A stretch of 64,000 nt of DNA from Planctomycetaceae bacterium (lineage in GTDB: Bacteria; Planctomycetota; Planctomycetia; Pirellulales; Pirellulaceae). This document shows, piece after piece, positions 27,094-35,927 of this stretch. The DNA is taken from assembly GCA_027487485.1 (NCBI GenBank), contig JAIYDN010000052.1, positions 248,001-312,000 on the forward strand, given 5' to 3'. Every line of letters starts with the position of its first letter. Positions within the stretch are counted from its first letter, which is position 1. The notes beneath the pieces were generated by a model, which saw only the letters and a program-made list of their open reading frames with translations, was not told where the DNA came from and made no database searches. The position numbers were made by a program, and so were the translations under genes.

Positions 27094-29247
27094 CTAGAAC
27101 TTGACTCCCATCTCGTCGAGCAAGTGTTTCGCATCGTAGACCCAACCGGTAACCCACAAGACGTACCGAACGTCAACACCGATCGATCGGCTGTAGTCCG
27201 CGTTCCAAGCGAAGTCATTGATGGTGGCTTCGAAAGTGCGATCGAAATTGACAGCGACCAATTCCCCTTTCGAATTGAAAACGGGACTACCCGAATTGCC
27301 GCCAGTCGTATCCGTGTTGTACAAAATGGCTACAGGAACTTGCCCCAGTCTCGGATGAACAAACGGGCCAAAGTCTTTCGCTTGGTACTTTTCGATCAAG
27401 GCTTCAGGTGAAACATAAGGTTCGTTGCCCGTCGTTTTTTCCATCACCCCAGCTAAAGTCGAGATTGGCAGTCGGTAAACGGCATCCGCAGGCGAATAAC
27501 CTCGAACGCGACCATAGGTAATTCTTAATGTGGCATTCGCATCCGGGATGAAATCGCTTGGTTGAAACGCCTGCTTCATCTCGACCAGCGATCCATAAAG
27601 TTGCCCCAGTCGTCCTTCGCGTTCCTTATCGGTATCGCGCAGCTGCTTGTACGTTGGGTAAAGTTGAACCATCAGCTTTAGCAATGGATCTTCCATCTTC
27701 ATCAATTGCTCTGGCGTCTTCGTCAAACATTCGTTGATGAATTCCGGATTTCCCAATTGAGTTGACTCAAGAAACCGGGTTGCAACGCGTTCTGCGGACA
27801 GATTGTCTTTGAAGAGAAAACCAAGCCCAGGAACATCTTTGGCAGCAGGAATTTTCTGGAGACGTTCCAACATACCTTGCAACATCTTCGTATCGGTTTG
27901 CTTATCCCAATCGGAAACATCTAACTTCAACTGCTGAACCGTCAGATCATAGTTTCGCTTCATGTACGGGGTTTCACGCTCTAAATCCTCTTTTTCGCGT
28001 TCAGTAGCGGCATCCAACAAAGTGAAAGCGAACGATAAAGCTCGACAAGCGTTCTTCAGTTCCTTCAGATGAATCTCGACGGGTGCCTTCTCCGTCATCT
28101 CCAAGTACACGGACTCGATGTCCTTCAACAAGGTTCCGAACATTGCTTGACGCTTATCATCCGCGGCGATGAATGCTTGCAGCATCGCCTCGGTGGCTTC
28201 CCGCATCGCGACCATTCCGGTGCGTTTCAACCCGAGCAACTGTCCACGGGATCGTTTCTCCACGTTTGCGAGGGATTTGCTGCGAGAGGCGTGTTTAATG
28301 GCAACCTCTCGGTTGCTGGCCCCGGCTTTCTCCATCTCACTGATTTGCCAAGCATAAAGCTCGACGATGGCTGGCAATCTAACATTTTCTTCAAAGCGAA
28401 AAAAGCTGGCGGTCTTCTGACGAACGGTTCTTCCTGGATAACCCAGAATGAAAACAAAATCTTCTTCATTCGCACCGACGCTCGACACTTGAATCGGCCG
28501 CTTGGGATGAAAGGGAATGTTGTTTGGGGAGTATTCTGCGGCACTTCCGTCAGGAGCTGTATAGGCTCGCATAAAAGAGAAATCACCCGTATGCCTCGGC
28601 CATTCCCAGTTATCTGCTTCCCCACCAAATGCTCCGATGGAAATCGGTGGCGCGAATACCAACCTAACATCCTTGAGGTAAGTATAAAGAAATAGCACAT
28701 AGGTCTTGCCTGCAAACATCTCTGCCACTTCGGCTCGCAACCCTTTGTTTTCGGCTTCTGCGGCTTGCTCCAATTCTTTGCGTCGCTTTTCGATCGCTTT
28801 CGTTCGATCCAAAAAAGTCATACCCTCACTTACAACCGAAAGAACTTGGTCTGAAACATCGGCGTAACTTTCTGTAATGCGCACCGTGAAGCCGACGGCT
28901 CGCACCTCCTCTTGCTTGGTTTTGGCAATAAAGCCATTCGCCAAAAGATCGTTGGTCGGTGTACTTGCCTTTTGAATCGCATCAAAAGCACAATGGTGAT
29001 TGGTGATGATTAGCCCATCGCTTGAAACAAACGACCCGGTGCAACCATTGACTCGGCAAATGCCATCCAGCAGACTGACGCCTTCGGAATTGAAGAGCTC
29101 TTCAGGGCTCAATTGAAGCCCTTTTTCTTGCAAGTTCAACCGCTTGAGTTCGCTGATCGGGAACATCCCCTCGTCAGCAATGCCCATTGACCTGAAACAA
29201 AACGATCCTAACGCAATTACGAAGGCAAAACGGAGGAATGATTTCAT
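27094..29247 (-). CDS. S46 family dipeptidyl peptidase (DPP7/DPP11-like)
   Basis: 717 aa, the usual S46 length, with a signal peptide (about residues 5-23). The chymotrypsin-like halves are marked by GCTGSFVSSDGLIITNHHC (catalytic His at 84/85) and GGNSGSPVFNSKGELVAVNFD (nucleophile Ser652). These enzymes are periplasmic or surface-located and release dipeptides from N-termini. Arg670 lies 18 residues after the nucleophile, the position of the Arg that gives Asp/Glu specificity in Porphyromonas DPP11 (Gly in DPP7). It is the third gene of a set, 25 nt after the sigma-54 activator. Confidence 0.92.
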   Translation of the reverse strand: MKSFLRFAFVIALGSFCFRSMGIADEGMFPISELKRLNLQEKGLQLSPEELFNSEGVSLLDGICRVNGCTGSFVSSDGLIITNHHCAFDAIQKASTPTNDLLANGFIAKTKQEEVRAVGFTVRITESYADVSDQVLSVVSEGMTFLDRTKAIEKRRKELEQAAEAENKGLRAEVAEMFAGKTYVLFLYTYLKDVRLVFAPPISIGAFGGEADNWEWPRHTGDFSFMRAYTAPDGSAAEYSPNNIPFHPKRPIQVSSVGANEEDFVFILGYPGRTVRQKTASFFRFEENVRLPAIVELYAWQISEMEKAGASNREVAIKHASRSKSLANVEKRSRGQLLGLKRTGMVAMREATEAMLQAFIAADDKRQAMFGTLLKDIESVYLEMTEKAPVEIHLKELKNACRALSFAFTLLDAATEREKEDLERETPYMKRNYDLTVQQLKLDVSDWDKQTDTKMLQGMLERLQKIPAAKDVPGLGFLFKDNLSAERVATRFLESTQLGNPEFINECLTKTPEQLMKMEDPLLKLMVQLYPTYKQLRDTDKEREGRLGQLYGSLVEMKQAFQPSDFIPDANATLRITYGRVRGYSPADAVYRLPISTLAGVMEKTTGNEPYVSPEALIEKYQAKDFGPFVHPRLGQVPVAILYNTDTTGGNSGSPVFNSKGELVAVNFDRTFEATINDFAWNADYSRSIGVDVRYVLWVTGWVYDAKHLLDEMGVKF

Positions 29248-29255
29248 AAAAATAG

Positions 29256-29267
29256 TTCTCGCGAGAA
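29256..29267. promoter_or_regulatory. 12-bp perfect palindrome between activator and peptidase genes
   Basis: TTCTCGCGAGAA reads the same on both strands and sits in the 25-nt gap directly before the peptidase start. It could be an operator or a processing site; no other copy was noticed in the window. Confidence 0.3.
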
Positions 29268-29272
29268 TCGAC

Positions 29273-31168
29273 TTAGTCTGGCTGGTTCATTCCCAATTGC
29301 TTCATTTTTCGATAAAGATTGGAGCGCTGCAGCCCCATCTTTTCGGCAGCCTGGGTAACGTTGCGGCTACATGCCTTGATTTGTTCTTCAATGTAGCGAA
29401 TCTGGAAGTCCGACGTTGCATCCCCTAACGTCTTGTCCAGATCGATCGCGTTTGTGTTTTCAGAGGCGGCGCGTGGGGAGCGGACAAAATCCAGCTGCGT
29501 GTCATCGATGGTCTCGCCGGTGGTCAGGTACGCAACACGTTCAACGATATTGCGCAGTTCACGAACGTTCCCTGGCCAATCATGAGTTACGAGCCGGCGC
29601 TTGGCAGTAGCGGTCCAAGCTGGTTTGGCTCTTCCAATCTTGGTACAGAACATGGTTAGAAAGAAGTCGGCAAGCTCCAGAACATCCTCGCCTCGATTCC
29701 TTAGTGGCGGCAAATTCATGGTGACAACGGTCAATCGAAAGTACAGGTCTTCACGAAACCGTTTCTTCTGTACCAGCTCCACCAAGTTTTGGTTGGTTGC
29801 GGCAATGACCCGAACGTTGACAGGAATCGGGGAAGACCCTCCAACGCGCACAACTACTTTTTCTTCCAATACGCGAAGCAATTTCGCTTGCCCCGCAAGA
29901 CTCATGTCCCCTATCTCGTCCAAGAATAGCGTTCCGCCAGACGCAAGCTCGAATTTTCCATTTCGCGTTTCATGCGCGTCGGTAAAGGCACCTTTCTCGT
30001 GACCGAACAGTTCGCTTTCCAGCAACGTTTCCGTGATGGCTGCACAGTTCACTGCGATAAAAGGCTCGAAACGCCGTTTGCTTTGATAGTGGATTTGACG
30101 CGAAACCACTTCCTTGCCCGTTCCGTTTTCCCCAAGAAGAAGGACCGCCAAGTCGGTATCGCCAACTCGCGTAATGGTCGATTTCAGATTCTGCATCTCC
30201 GGCGAATTTCCAATGAGCAGAACCTGCTGCTGAGCATCCCGAGTCAGTCGATCCCGAACTTGTACCAATCGCTGCATCTGCTGGGTGTTTGCAAGTGCAG
30301 CAGACGCGTGCCTTGCAAGTTCAATCAGATCCTGCTCGTCTTGAGCGTCGAAACGACCATCGGCGTGGTTGATCACCTCGAAGACTCCCATCGGCTTATT
30401 CTTGGAGTCCATGAGCGGGACAGCCAAAAGCGAATCCGTGCGATAACCACTGCTGGAATCCACTCGACGGTCCACCTCGTCATGAGGGTCGGAACGATCC
30501 CAGCGTCGCGGTTGCAGACTCTTGAGCACCGCACCAGCGAGCCCTTTGTCGTCTGCAATTCGAAGCGGCTTCCCCTCCATCCCCAATGCTGGGTGCCCTA
30601 CCAGTTCGCGAGCTGATTTGTCCCACAGGAAGATACTCGCACGGTCGCTTCGCAATAAACGTGTAGCTGCTTGAGCAATATCCTGCAGCAATCGGTCAAG
30701 ATCTTGGTGCGAATGCCAATCCGCCGCAACATTCAAGATCTGATTGAGCCGAATCACATCGCGTGACTTCTGTTGCTGGCGCTGCCAAGTGTCGATGGCC
30801 AAGGCGAATAAGGTTAGTTGCTCCGAGATTTTGTCCGCATTCGAATCGTTCAAAACGGGCTGAATACACAGCACTAAATCCTTGTTGGTCGACGATGCGA
30901 TCGGCAGATAGGTCCAGGGAGATGAACGAACCACCGACCGAGAATCCAAACACTCGCTGGCTACGTTCCAGTCGGGGGGCTCCGCAGATACATTGCCTAG
31001 CTGAAGAGTCCGCTTCCATACCCCTTTGGAGGCGACCATTAAAATTACGCCAGTTACGTTCCACGAGCTCATCGCAGATTCAAGGGGTTCTTTGAGAAGC
31101 TGCTCAATCGAACGAGCTCGCTCGATCGATTGAAACAATTGCTGGACCAACGGCGTTAGCAGACTCAT
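29273..31168 (-). CDS. Sigma-54-dependent transcriptional activator with GAF domain
   Basis: 631 aa. The N-terminal region (about 1-150) is unassigned, followed by a GAF domain about 150-300 (SDRASIFLWDKSARELVG, GYRTDSLLAVPLMD). The AAA+ domain (about 325-560) has Walker A GENGTGKE, the sigma-54 contact loop GAFTDA at 393-398, Walker B LFLDEIGDM and arginine fingers in NVRELRNIVERVAY. The C-terminus is a Fis-type helix-turn-helix (NVTQAAEKMGLQRSNLYRKM). The canonical contact loop is GAFTGA, so Asp397 is a substitution. Its start overlaps the MFS stop by 4 nt (ATGA), and the S46 peptidase follows after 25 nt, so it probably controls, and is co-made with, these neighbours. Confidence 0.93.
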   Translation of the reverse strand: MSLLTPLVQQLFQSIERARSIEQLLKEPLESAMSSWNVTGVILMVASKGVWKRTLQLGNVSAEPPDWNVASECLDSRSVVRSSPWTYLPIASSTNKDLVLCIQPVLNDSNADKISEQLTLFALAIDTWQRQQQKSRDVIRLNQILNVAADWHSHQDLDRLLQDIAQAATRLLRSDRASIFLWDKSARELVGHPALGMEGKPLRIADDKGLAGAVLKSLQPRRWDRSDPHDEVDRRVDSSSGYRTDSLLAVPLMDSKNKPMGVFEVINHADGRFDAQDEQDLIELARHASAALANTQQMQRLVQVRDRLTRDAQQQVLLIGNSPEMQNLKSTITRVGDTDLAVLLLGENGTGKEVVSRQIHYQSKRRFEPFIAVNCAAITETLLESELFGHEKGAFTDAHETRNGKFELASGGTLFLDEIGDMSLAGQAKLLRVLEEKVVVRVGGSSPIPVNVRVIAATNQNLVELVQKKRFREDLYFRLTVVTMNLPPLRNRGEDVLELADFFLTMFCTKIGRAKPAWTATAKRRLVTHDWPGNVRELRNIVERVAYLTTGETIDDTQLDFVRSPRAASENTNAIDLDKTLGDATSDFQIRYIEEQIKACSRNVTQAAEKMGLQRSNLYRKMKQLGMNQPD

Positions 31169-32655
31169 TCACTATCCAAATCAGGTTTTGGCTCGGTCAA
31201 AAAGAAGCTAAGCACAGCGCCCATCAAAGCGTATCCACCAGCCACATAGGCGCCAACCAACGCGATGTTTGCGGGATTGGGTGGCTTTGCATCCGAGAAT
31301 GTCAGGGTCAACCAAGCAGCAAACGTCCCGATCACGCGACCGCCGATGTTGGCCGCAAAGCTCTCGCCAGTGCCTCGCAAGTGGACCGGGAAAACAAGCG
31401 GAATGTAGTTCCCCCAGAAACTAAACTGAGCAACCGTCAGCAACCCCGCAAGAAAAATACCCCACTGAAGCATGGACAAGGAGTCGGTCTTCAAGTTGTT
31501 CGAAATCCACCAAAAGAGAACCGGAACGAAGATCAACGACGGCCAATTAAACAGCCGGAATAGGTTTCGACGCGAAATGGCGAACATCGCTACGATCGCA
31601 AACAGAATGCGTCCGACCAGCCCACCTATTTCCTGGAAGCTAGCCACCTCGGCCGCAGCCTTATCATTCGCAGTACTACCAATCGACCGAACTTGCACTT
31701 CTGTTAGCTCTGGCTTGCCAGCATCTGCCGCTTCCTTTTTGGCTTTACCAACTGCCTCAATCCCCTGCGCTAAGATTTGTTTGTGCCCTTCTTTAGGTGT
31801 GGTCAAAATCTGACTCAATTGCTGAATCGCACCAAAAGCGATTCCATAAGAAGCTGCAAACATCAGCGTGGTAACGATCGTCGTTTTGGCAAGACCAGGA
31901 CTAAACAACTCTAGAATACTAGGACGTTTGAGCGTGCCAGCGTCTCGTTTCTTTTGCCAAACAGGGGATTCCGGCAAGAACGGCCGAATCAGAATCAATG
32001 GCAACGCAGGTACCACCCCCGAAATAAGCGTATACCGCCATGCTTCGTGAAGCCCATGAATCGCAGGCAACACACTCGCAAATTCAGCGCACAAGTAATT
32101 GGCCGCTGCCACCATGATTCCACCCAAAGAGGAAAACGCTTGAGTGAATCCAAGCACCCGTTCCCGCTGCTTACTTTCAGGAAAGAGCTCTGCAAGCCAT
32201 GCTACCGCAGCCACGAATTCGACACACACGCCGATAAATACCAAGCAGCGGCAAAACAACAACTGGTACAAGTCGGTCGCAAAGCCCGCTGCAAATGCAG
32301 AGACCGCGTACAGCAAAATGCTAAACGTAAGCACCCGACGGCGACCAAAAAAGTCCGTCAAGTATCCCCCCAGCAAGCCGAACACACCACCTACAAGCGC
32401 AGGAACAAAAAACAACGTTCGAGCCCACTCGCGATACTCGTCCGAACCCGGCACAAACTTTCCATCAGAAAGACTGAAGATGGCTGACTTGATAATCAAC
32501 GGCAACATCAACAACTCATAGATATCGAAGGCAAAACCGATGGATGCCATAATGCAAACCAGCCAGATTGCGGTCTTGCTCAATGAGGAAGCTCCACCGG
32601 GTGAAGATCCACCTTGAGGGGTGCTATTGGGCGGGGTAGGAATGTTGGTTGCCAT
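31165..32655 (-). CDS. Major facilitator superfamily transporter
   Basis: 496 aa from ATG 32655 (MATNIPTPP). The frame is open to 32721, but the extra residues are not membrane-like. Twelve hydrophobic segments. The loop between helices 2 and 3 carries GGYLTDFFGRRRVL, the MFS signature, and PESPVWQKKRD resembles the sugar/metabolite-porter branch. The central loop is enlarged, with a charged helical segment (GIEAVGKAKKEAADAGK). The substrate cannot be inferred from sequence. Its stop overlaps the sigma-54 activator start by 4 nt, so transporter, activator and peptidase read as one operon, consistent with peptide or amino-acid uptake. Confidence 0.88.
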   Translation of the reverse strand: MATNIPTPPNSTPQGGSSPGGASSLSKTAIWLVCIMASIGFAFDIYELLMLPLIIKSAIFSLSDGKFVPGSDEYREWARTLFFVPALVGGVFGLLGGYLTDFFGRRRVLTFSILLYAVSAFAAGFATDLYQLLFCRCLVFIGVCVEFVAAVAWLAELFPESKQRERVLGFTQAFSSLGGIMVAAANYLCAEFASVLPAIHGLHEAWRYTLISGVVPALPLILIRPFLPESPVWQKKRDAGTLKRPSILELFSPGLAKTTIVTTLMFAASYGIAFGAIQQLSQILTTPKEGHKQILAQGIEAVGKAKKEAADAGKPELTEVQVRSIGSTANDKAAAEVASFQEIGGLVGRILFAIVAMFAISRRNLFRLFNWPSLIFVPVLFWWISNNLKTDSLSMLQWGIFLAGLLTVAQFSFWGNYIPLVFPVHLRGTGESFAANIGGRVIGTFAAWLTLTFSDAKPPNPANIALVGAYVAGGYALMGAVLSFFLTEPKPDLDSE

Positions 32656-32740
32656 TGGTGGGTGTTTAATGGGGTTAACGACAGATTGCTGGATATCGCC
32701 TGATTCTAATCCGAAAACCAAACTTTACCCAGGACACAAA

Positions 32741-32760
32741 AATGGAATGGGAATTCCATT
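32741..32760. promoter_or_regulatory. 8-bp inverted repeat in divergent intergenic region
   Basis: AATGGAAT and ATTCCATT separated by GGGA, 85 nt upstream of the MFS start. The size fits a dimeric regulator site or a small hairpin. Its role is unknown. Confidence 0.3.
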
Positions 32761-32805
32761 CTCGATTTGCGAACTGGGGCTTTGGTGGTTCAAGCTGCTT
32801 TGGTT

Positions 32806-32834
32806 TTGAGAAACTTTCCAAGCTACACTATACA
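32806..32834 (+). promoter_or_regulatory. Candidate sigma-70 promoter for the DUF4058 gene
   Basis: TTGAGA and TATACA with a 17-nt spacer, about 100 nt before ATG 32937. The five-of-six match at -35 and TATA at -10 make this one of the better promoters in the window. It lies downstream of the earlier in-frame ATG (32742), which supports the shorter protein. Confidence 0.5.
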
Positions 32835-32936
32835 GGATTCACGTCGCCAAGTCTGGAAGGGACCCTAGAGCGAACACCCCTTCCAAAGGGAGTCGAACCG
32901 GACAAAGCAATTTCAGCAGAACAACAACCGAGGGGG

Positions 32937-33659
32937 ATGAGATTGAAATTTTCGAAGAACCCTTTTCCTGGGATGAACCCTTGGCTCGAGGAATTCTGGC
33001 GCGATATCCATACATCCTTGATAACCTACGCGCGCGATGCGATTCAGCGGCAGTTGCCAGCGGACTTGGTGGCAAGGGTTGAAGAATATCTTGCGGTTGA
33101 TGAATCGACCGATGGCAACAACGTTCGCTCCCGACGTCAGGCTGAACCGCAAACCCCGCGATTCATCGAAATTGTAGATCTGCGTGCAGGCAGACGGGTC
33201 ATTGCAGCGATCGAGTTTCTTAGCTTGGCGAATAAACTGGAAGGGATCGGTAAGTCACAGTACGTTCGCAAGCAGACTGATTTTCTAAGCTCTGGCGTCA
33301 GCTTGGTCGAGATCGATTTGATACGACAGGGAGGGTGGGTGGTTGCAGTCGAAAAAGGGAACTGCCCGACCGAGTGTTCGATGCCCTATCGAATCTGTGT
33401 TACCCGCGGTTTCGAACCTGACATTAGTGAAGTTTACTTGGCAAGTTATCGACATCCATTACCTCAGGTAAGGATTCCGCTGCGGCAGGGGGAACCGGAT
33501 GTACTGCTACCCGTTCAGTCGATTCTGGATGACGCCTACGTCAATGGTCGCTACGGAAATCTGATTGACTACTCCCGGGGCCCAGATGGGCCAATGGAGC
33601 AAGTGGACGAAACCTGGATTAGGGATTTTTTGAGCAGCAACGCTCAACGAGAAGCCTAG
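32937..33659 (+). CDS. DUF4058 family protein
   Basis: 240 aa from ATG 32937. The family usually begins with an FPGMxPxLE motif, here FPGMNPWLEEFWRDIH at residues about 10-25, so the in-frame ATG at 32742 (65 residues earlier) is rejected; a good promoter also lies between the two. Further family features: FIEIVDLRAGRRVIAAIEFLS, GVSLVEIDLIRQGG and the C-terminal VQSILDDAYVNGRYG. Soluble, cytoplasmic, function unknown; the acidic/basic core recalls nuclease-like folds but I cannot assign catalytic residues. Its stop is 14 nt from the stop of the convergent Wzz-like gene. Confidence 0.85.
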   Translation: MRLKFSKNPFPGMNPWLEEFWRDIHTSLITYARDAIQRQLPADLVARVEEYLAVDESTDGNNVRSRRQAEPQTPRFIEIVDLRAGRRVIAAIEFLSLANKLEGIGKSQYVRKQTDFLSSGVSLVEIDLIRQGGWVVAVEKGNCPTECSMPYRICVTRGFEPDISEVYLASYRHPLPQVRIPLRQGEPDVLLPVQSILDDAYVNGRYGNLIDYSRGPDGPMEQVDETWIRDFLSSNAQREA

Positions 33660-33673
33660 CTTTCCTTTAGCTA

Positions 33674-35629
33674 CTACTTGGTTTGGGTAGACCTTGGTTT
33701 TTGTCGCGGCGGATCTTCCGGATTTGCCCTATCTGAAACCGAGTTGGCGTTCACCTCTTGGCCTCTTTCTGACAGAAACCTCTTTATTTCCTTCACCTTC
33801 ATTTCGACCGACAACTCCTCAGCGCGACTCTTAGGCTTTTGGGATTGAAGCCTCGCAAGCTCCTGAAAAGCCTTATCCACTTCCGAGCTCAACGGTCCTG
33901 GTGTCGATGTGGAAGATGTTTTGAGATCATCACTAACTGCCTTCGTCGCTCGAGGTTTTACTAGCGACGGATTAAGGTCTTGCCGGCCAATTTCTGAGGA
34001 AAGTGCCGCGATGGAATTTGCAAGATTTTCAACCGGGCCGGTTATGGAGGAAGCTTCGACTGGAGCGTTCGGATCAGTATTTTTACCAAAGTCATGAGAA
34101 GTCTGGGAGCCAGGCTCTGTGCGACTATCGGTTCGATGTAAATTGATCTTGCTATGCCGAACCGTTTCGTTCGACGGCACTGTTTCGAATGTCTCTGAAC
34201 TTTCTCCAGGATTGGTGTCTAGCCCTCGCCGGCTGCGTGAGCGGTCGGCCGCTCGACGACCGAATGATGGTCCCAAATCAATCGGGGATATAACGAAGAC
34301 GACTCCTAAACCAAAGATGAGACCTGCAATCCCGCTTAAACCAGCAATCGTGGTGCGACCAGGACCAATAGGCCGATCGCTTACCATAGGTGCATCAAGG
34401 CGAGTAAGCAAACTGGTTGAGGTGGACGAATCTCTTGCGGCATTGGCTTCGGCTAGTGATCGTTCGGCCCCTTCGACCATCAACAGTTTTGAACGAACTT
34501 CAGAAAGGACATTTGCGTACGTAGCCCGACCATCGGCGATTCTGCTTAAACGTTTCTCGGCCGCGGTACGACGGGATTCTAGTTCTTCAATCTTGCGATC
34601 CACCAAGGCGATGTCCGATTCGACGCTTGCGACCGACGCTTTAAGCTCCATGACGAAACGTCGTACGATGGTCGACTGAGCGGTTTGGGATGCGTTGACC
34701 AAGGGATGGTCTTCAGTGAACTTACCAGCCAATTGAGAGCCGCTCAGTTGTGCGTCAACGAGCCCTTCGCGCAAGCGGCGTAACCCCGGCTGAGAATTCA
34801 ATACCGCGCCCGGTGCAACGATGAAAGAGGATGGATCTTGAGTCGCCTTGATTAACAAATCCCGGTCGGCCACCAAGGAATAACGACTTACTTCCGCCTG
34901 GCGAATCTCCGACTTGATTTGGTCAAACTCAGCCCTGGATGTCGCAGCACCAGCAATCGTGTCCGTCAGACCTCGCAGGTCGGTCAAGTCGGAACCCGCG
35001 TTACGTTCGATTTCAAGAAGCCTATCGGTGGCGGATGCAAGATCGCGTTTGGCCGAATCGCGAGCATGAGTTAGTTCAGAGATGACCCCGTCGGCGCGTG
35101 CTTTTCTCACTTGCTGAAGTCTGGATTCCAACGAATCACACAAAGCTTTGCTCAACGCTATGGCATCAGCCTGAGCCCCTGCCTTGACATCCAAGTAAAT
35201 GACTTCTGTAACACCGAATTCTGTCCCTTTCGGCGCATGGACTGAGATGCTTGACTTTGCGACTTCTTCTATCAATTCCTTGGACGGGTACTCGCCCCAG
35301 TTGAGCCAGCTCGATAGTCCCTCAGGCTTTCCCACTGCGACCAATGCGTCGCGTACCACTTGCTGGCTCTTGGCCATTTCAAGAATTGTTTCTTGCGCCG
35401 CCTTCATCTCGGTAGGACTTTGGAATCGCCCGAGCCGCATCACGGCCCCATTTGCTTCGTCCCGAACGAGAATTGCCTGGGACGCTAAAAAGGTATCGTC
35501 TTTCACAAACACTACATATCCGACCCCCAAGCCTCCAAAAGCAATGGTCGTGCCAATCCATAGCGGAGCCCACACCAATACCCCGCGGAGAAGGCTTCGT
35601 ATCGTTGGATGGGTAATCAGGGCACTCAT
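33674..35629 (-). CDS. Wzz/chain-length-determinant-like polysaccharide co-polymerase without kinase domain
   Basis: 651 aa from ATG 35629 (MSALITHP). First membrane helix about residues 17-38, then a Wzz-type periplasmic part (ASQAILVRDEANGAVMR) with a long coiled coil to about residue 385. The second membrane helix (GLSGIAGLIFGLGVVFVIS) follows a Pro/Gly-rich approach (DRPIGPGRTTIAGL). Instead of the tyrosine autokinase often fused here, the last roughly 200 residues are a disordered Ser/Thr/Glu/Lys-rich tail. It should control exopolysaccharide length or export. No glycosyltransferase is adjacent, but WecA-like and ligase-like genes lie at 5983-9545. Confidence 0.82.
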   Translation of the reverse strand: MSALITHPTIRSLLRGVLVWAPLWIGTTIAFGGLGVGYVVFVKDDTFLASQAILVRDEANGAVMRLGRFQSPTEMKAAQETILEMAKSQQVVRDALVAVGKPEGLSSWLNWGEYPSKELIEEVAKSSISVHAPKGTEFGVTEVIYLDVKAGAQADAIALSKALCDSLESRLQQVRKARADGVISELTHARDSAKRDLASATDRLLEIERNAGSDLTDLRGLTDTIAGAATSRAEFDQIKSEIRQAEVSRYSLVADRDLLIKATQDPSSFIVAPGAVLNSQPGLRRLREGLVDAQLSGSQLAGKFTEDHPLVNASQTAQSTIVRRFVMELKASVASVESDIALVDRKIEELESRRTAAEKRLSRIADGRATYANVLSEVRSKLLMVEGAERSLAEANAARDSSTSTSLLTRLDAPMVSDRPIGPGRTTIAGLSGIAGLIFGLGVVFVISPIDLGPSFGRRAADRSRSRRGLDTNPGESSETFETVPSNETVRHSKINLHRTDSRTEPGSQTSHDFGKNTDPNAPVEASSITGPVENLANSIAALSSEIGRQDLNPSLVKPRATKAVSDDLKTSSTSTPGPLSSEVDKAFQELARLQSQKPKSRAEELSVEMKVKEIKRFLSERGQEVNANSVSDRANPEDPPRQKPRSTQTK

Positions 35630-35850
35630 AAAAACGAGCATTCTTGGATGGAGCTACTACACCGTCAAAGCACGGACCAGTCGACTCTACATTGCGGAAT
35701 CTTGCATGGCCGTCAACGATGGGACTGTTCGAGAAGAATAACTGCTATGGCCTTACCGCTGAAGCGAACGTACGGACTTCGCCGACCACGGAATTTTCCT
35801 TAAAGTTTCAAACAATCTGTTCGATGTTTCCAAAATCACTCGGAACTGTC

Positions 35851-35880
35851 TTGACTTGTCGCAGGCTGGGTAAATATTTT
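35851..35880 (+). promoter_or_regulatory. Candidate sigma-70 promoter
   Basis: TTGACT and TATTTT with an 18-nt spacer, 48 nt before the start of the conserved hypothetical gene at 35928, which also has GGAG about 10 nt before its ATG. The rest of the 298-nt region between the divergent genes shows nothing recognisable. Confidence 0.4.
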
Positions 35881-35927
35881 GGAATAGGGGTAGGACGGTT
35901 CCTGGACTTTCAACGGAGCTAATCCAC

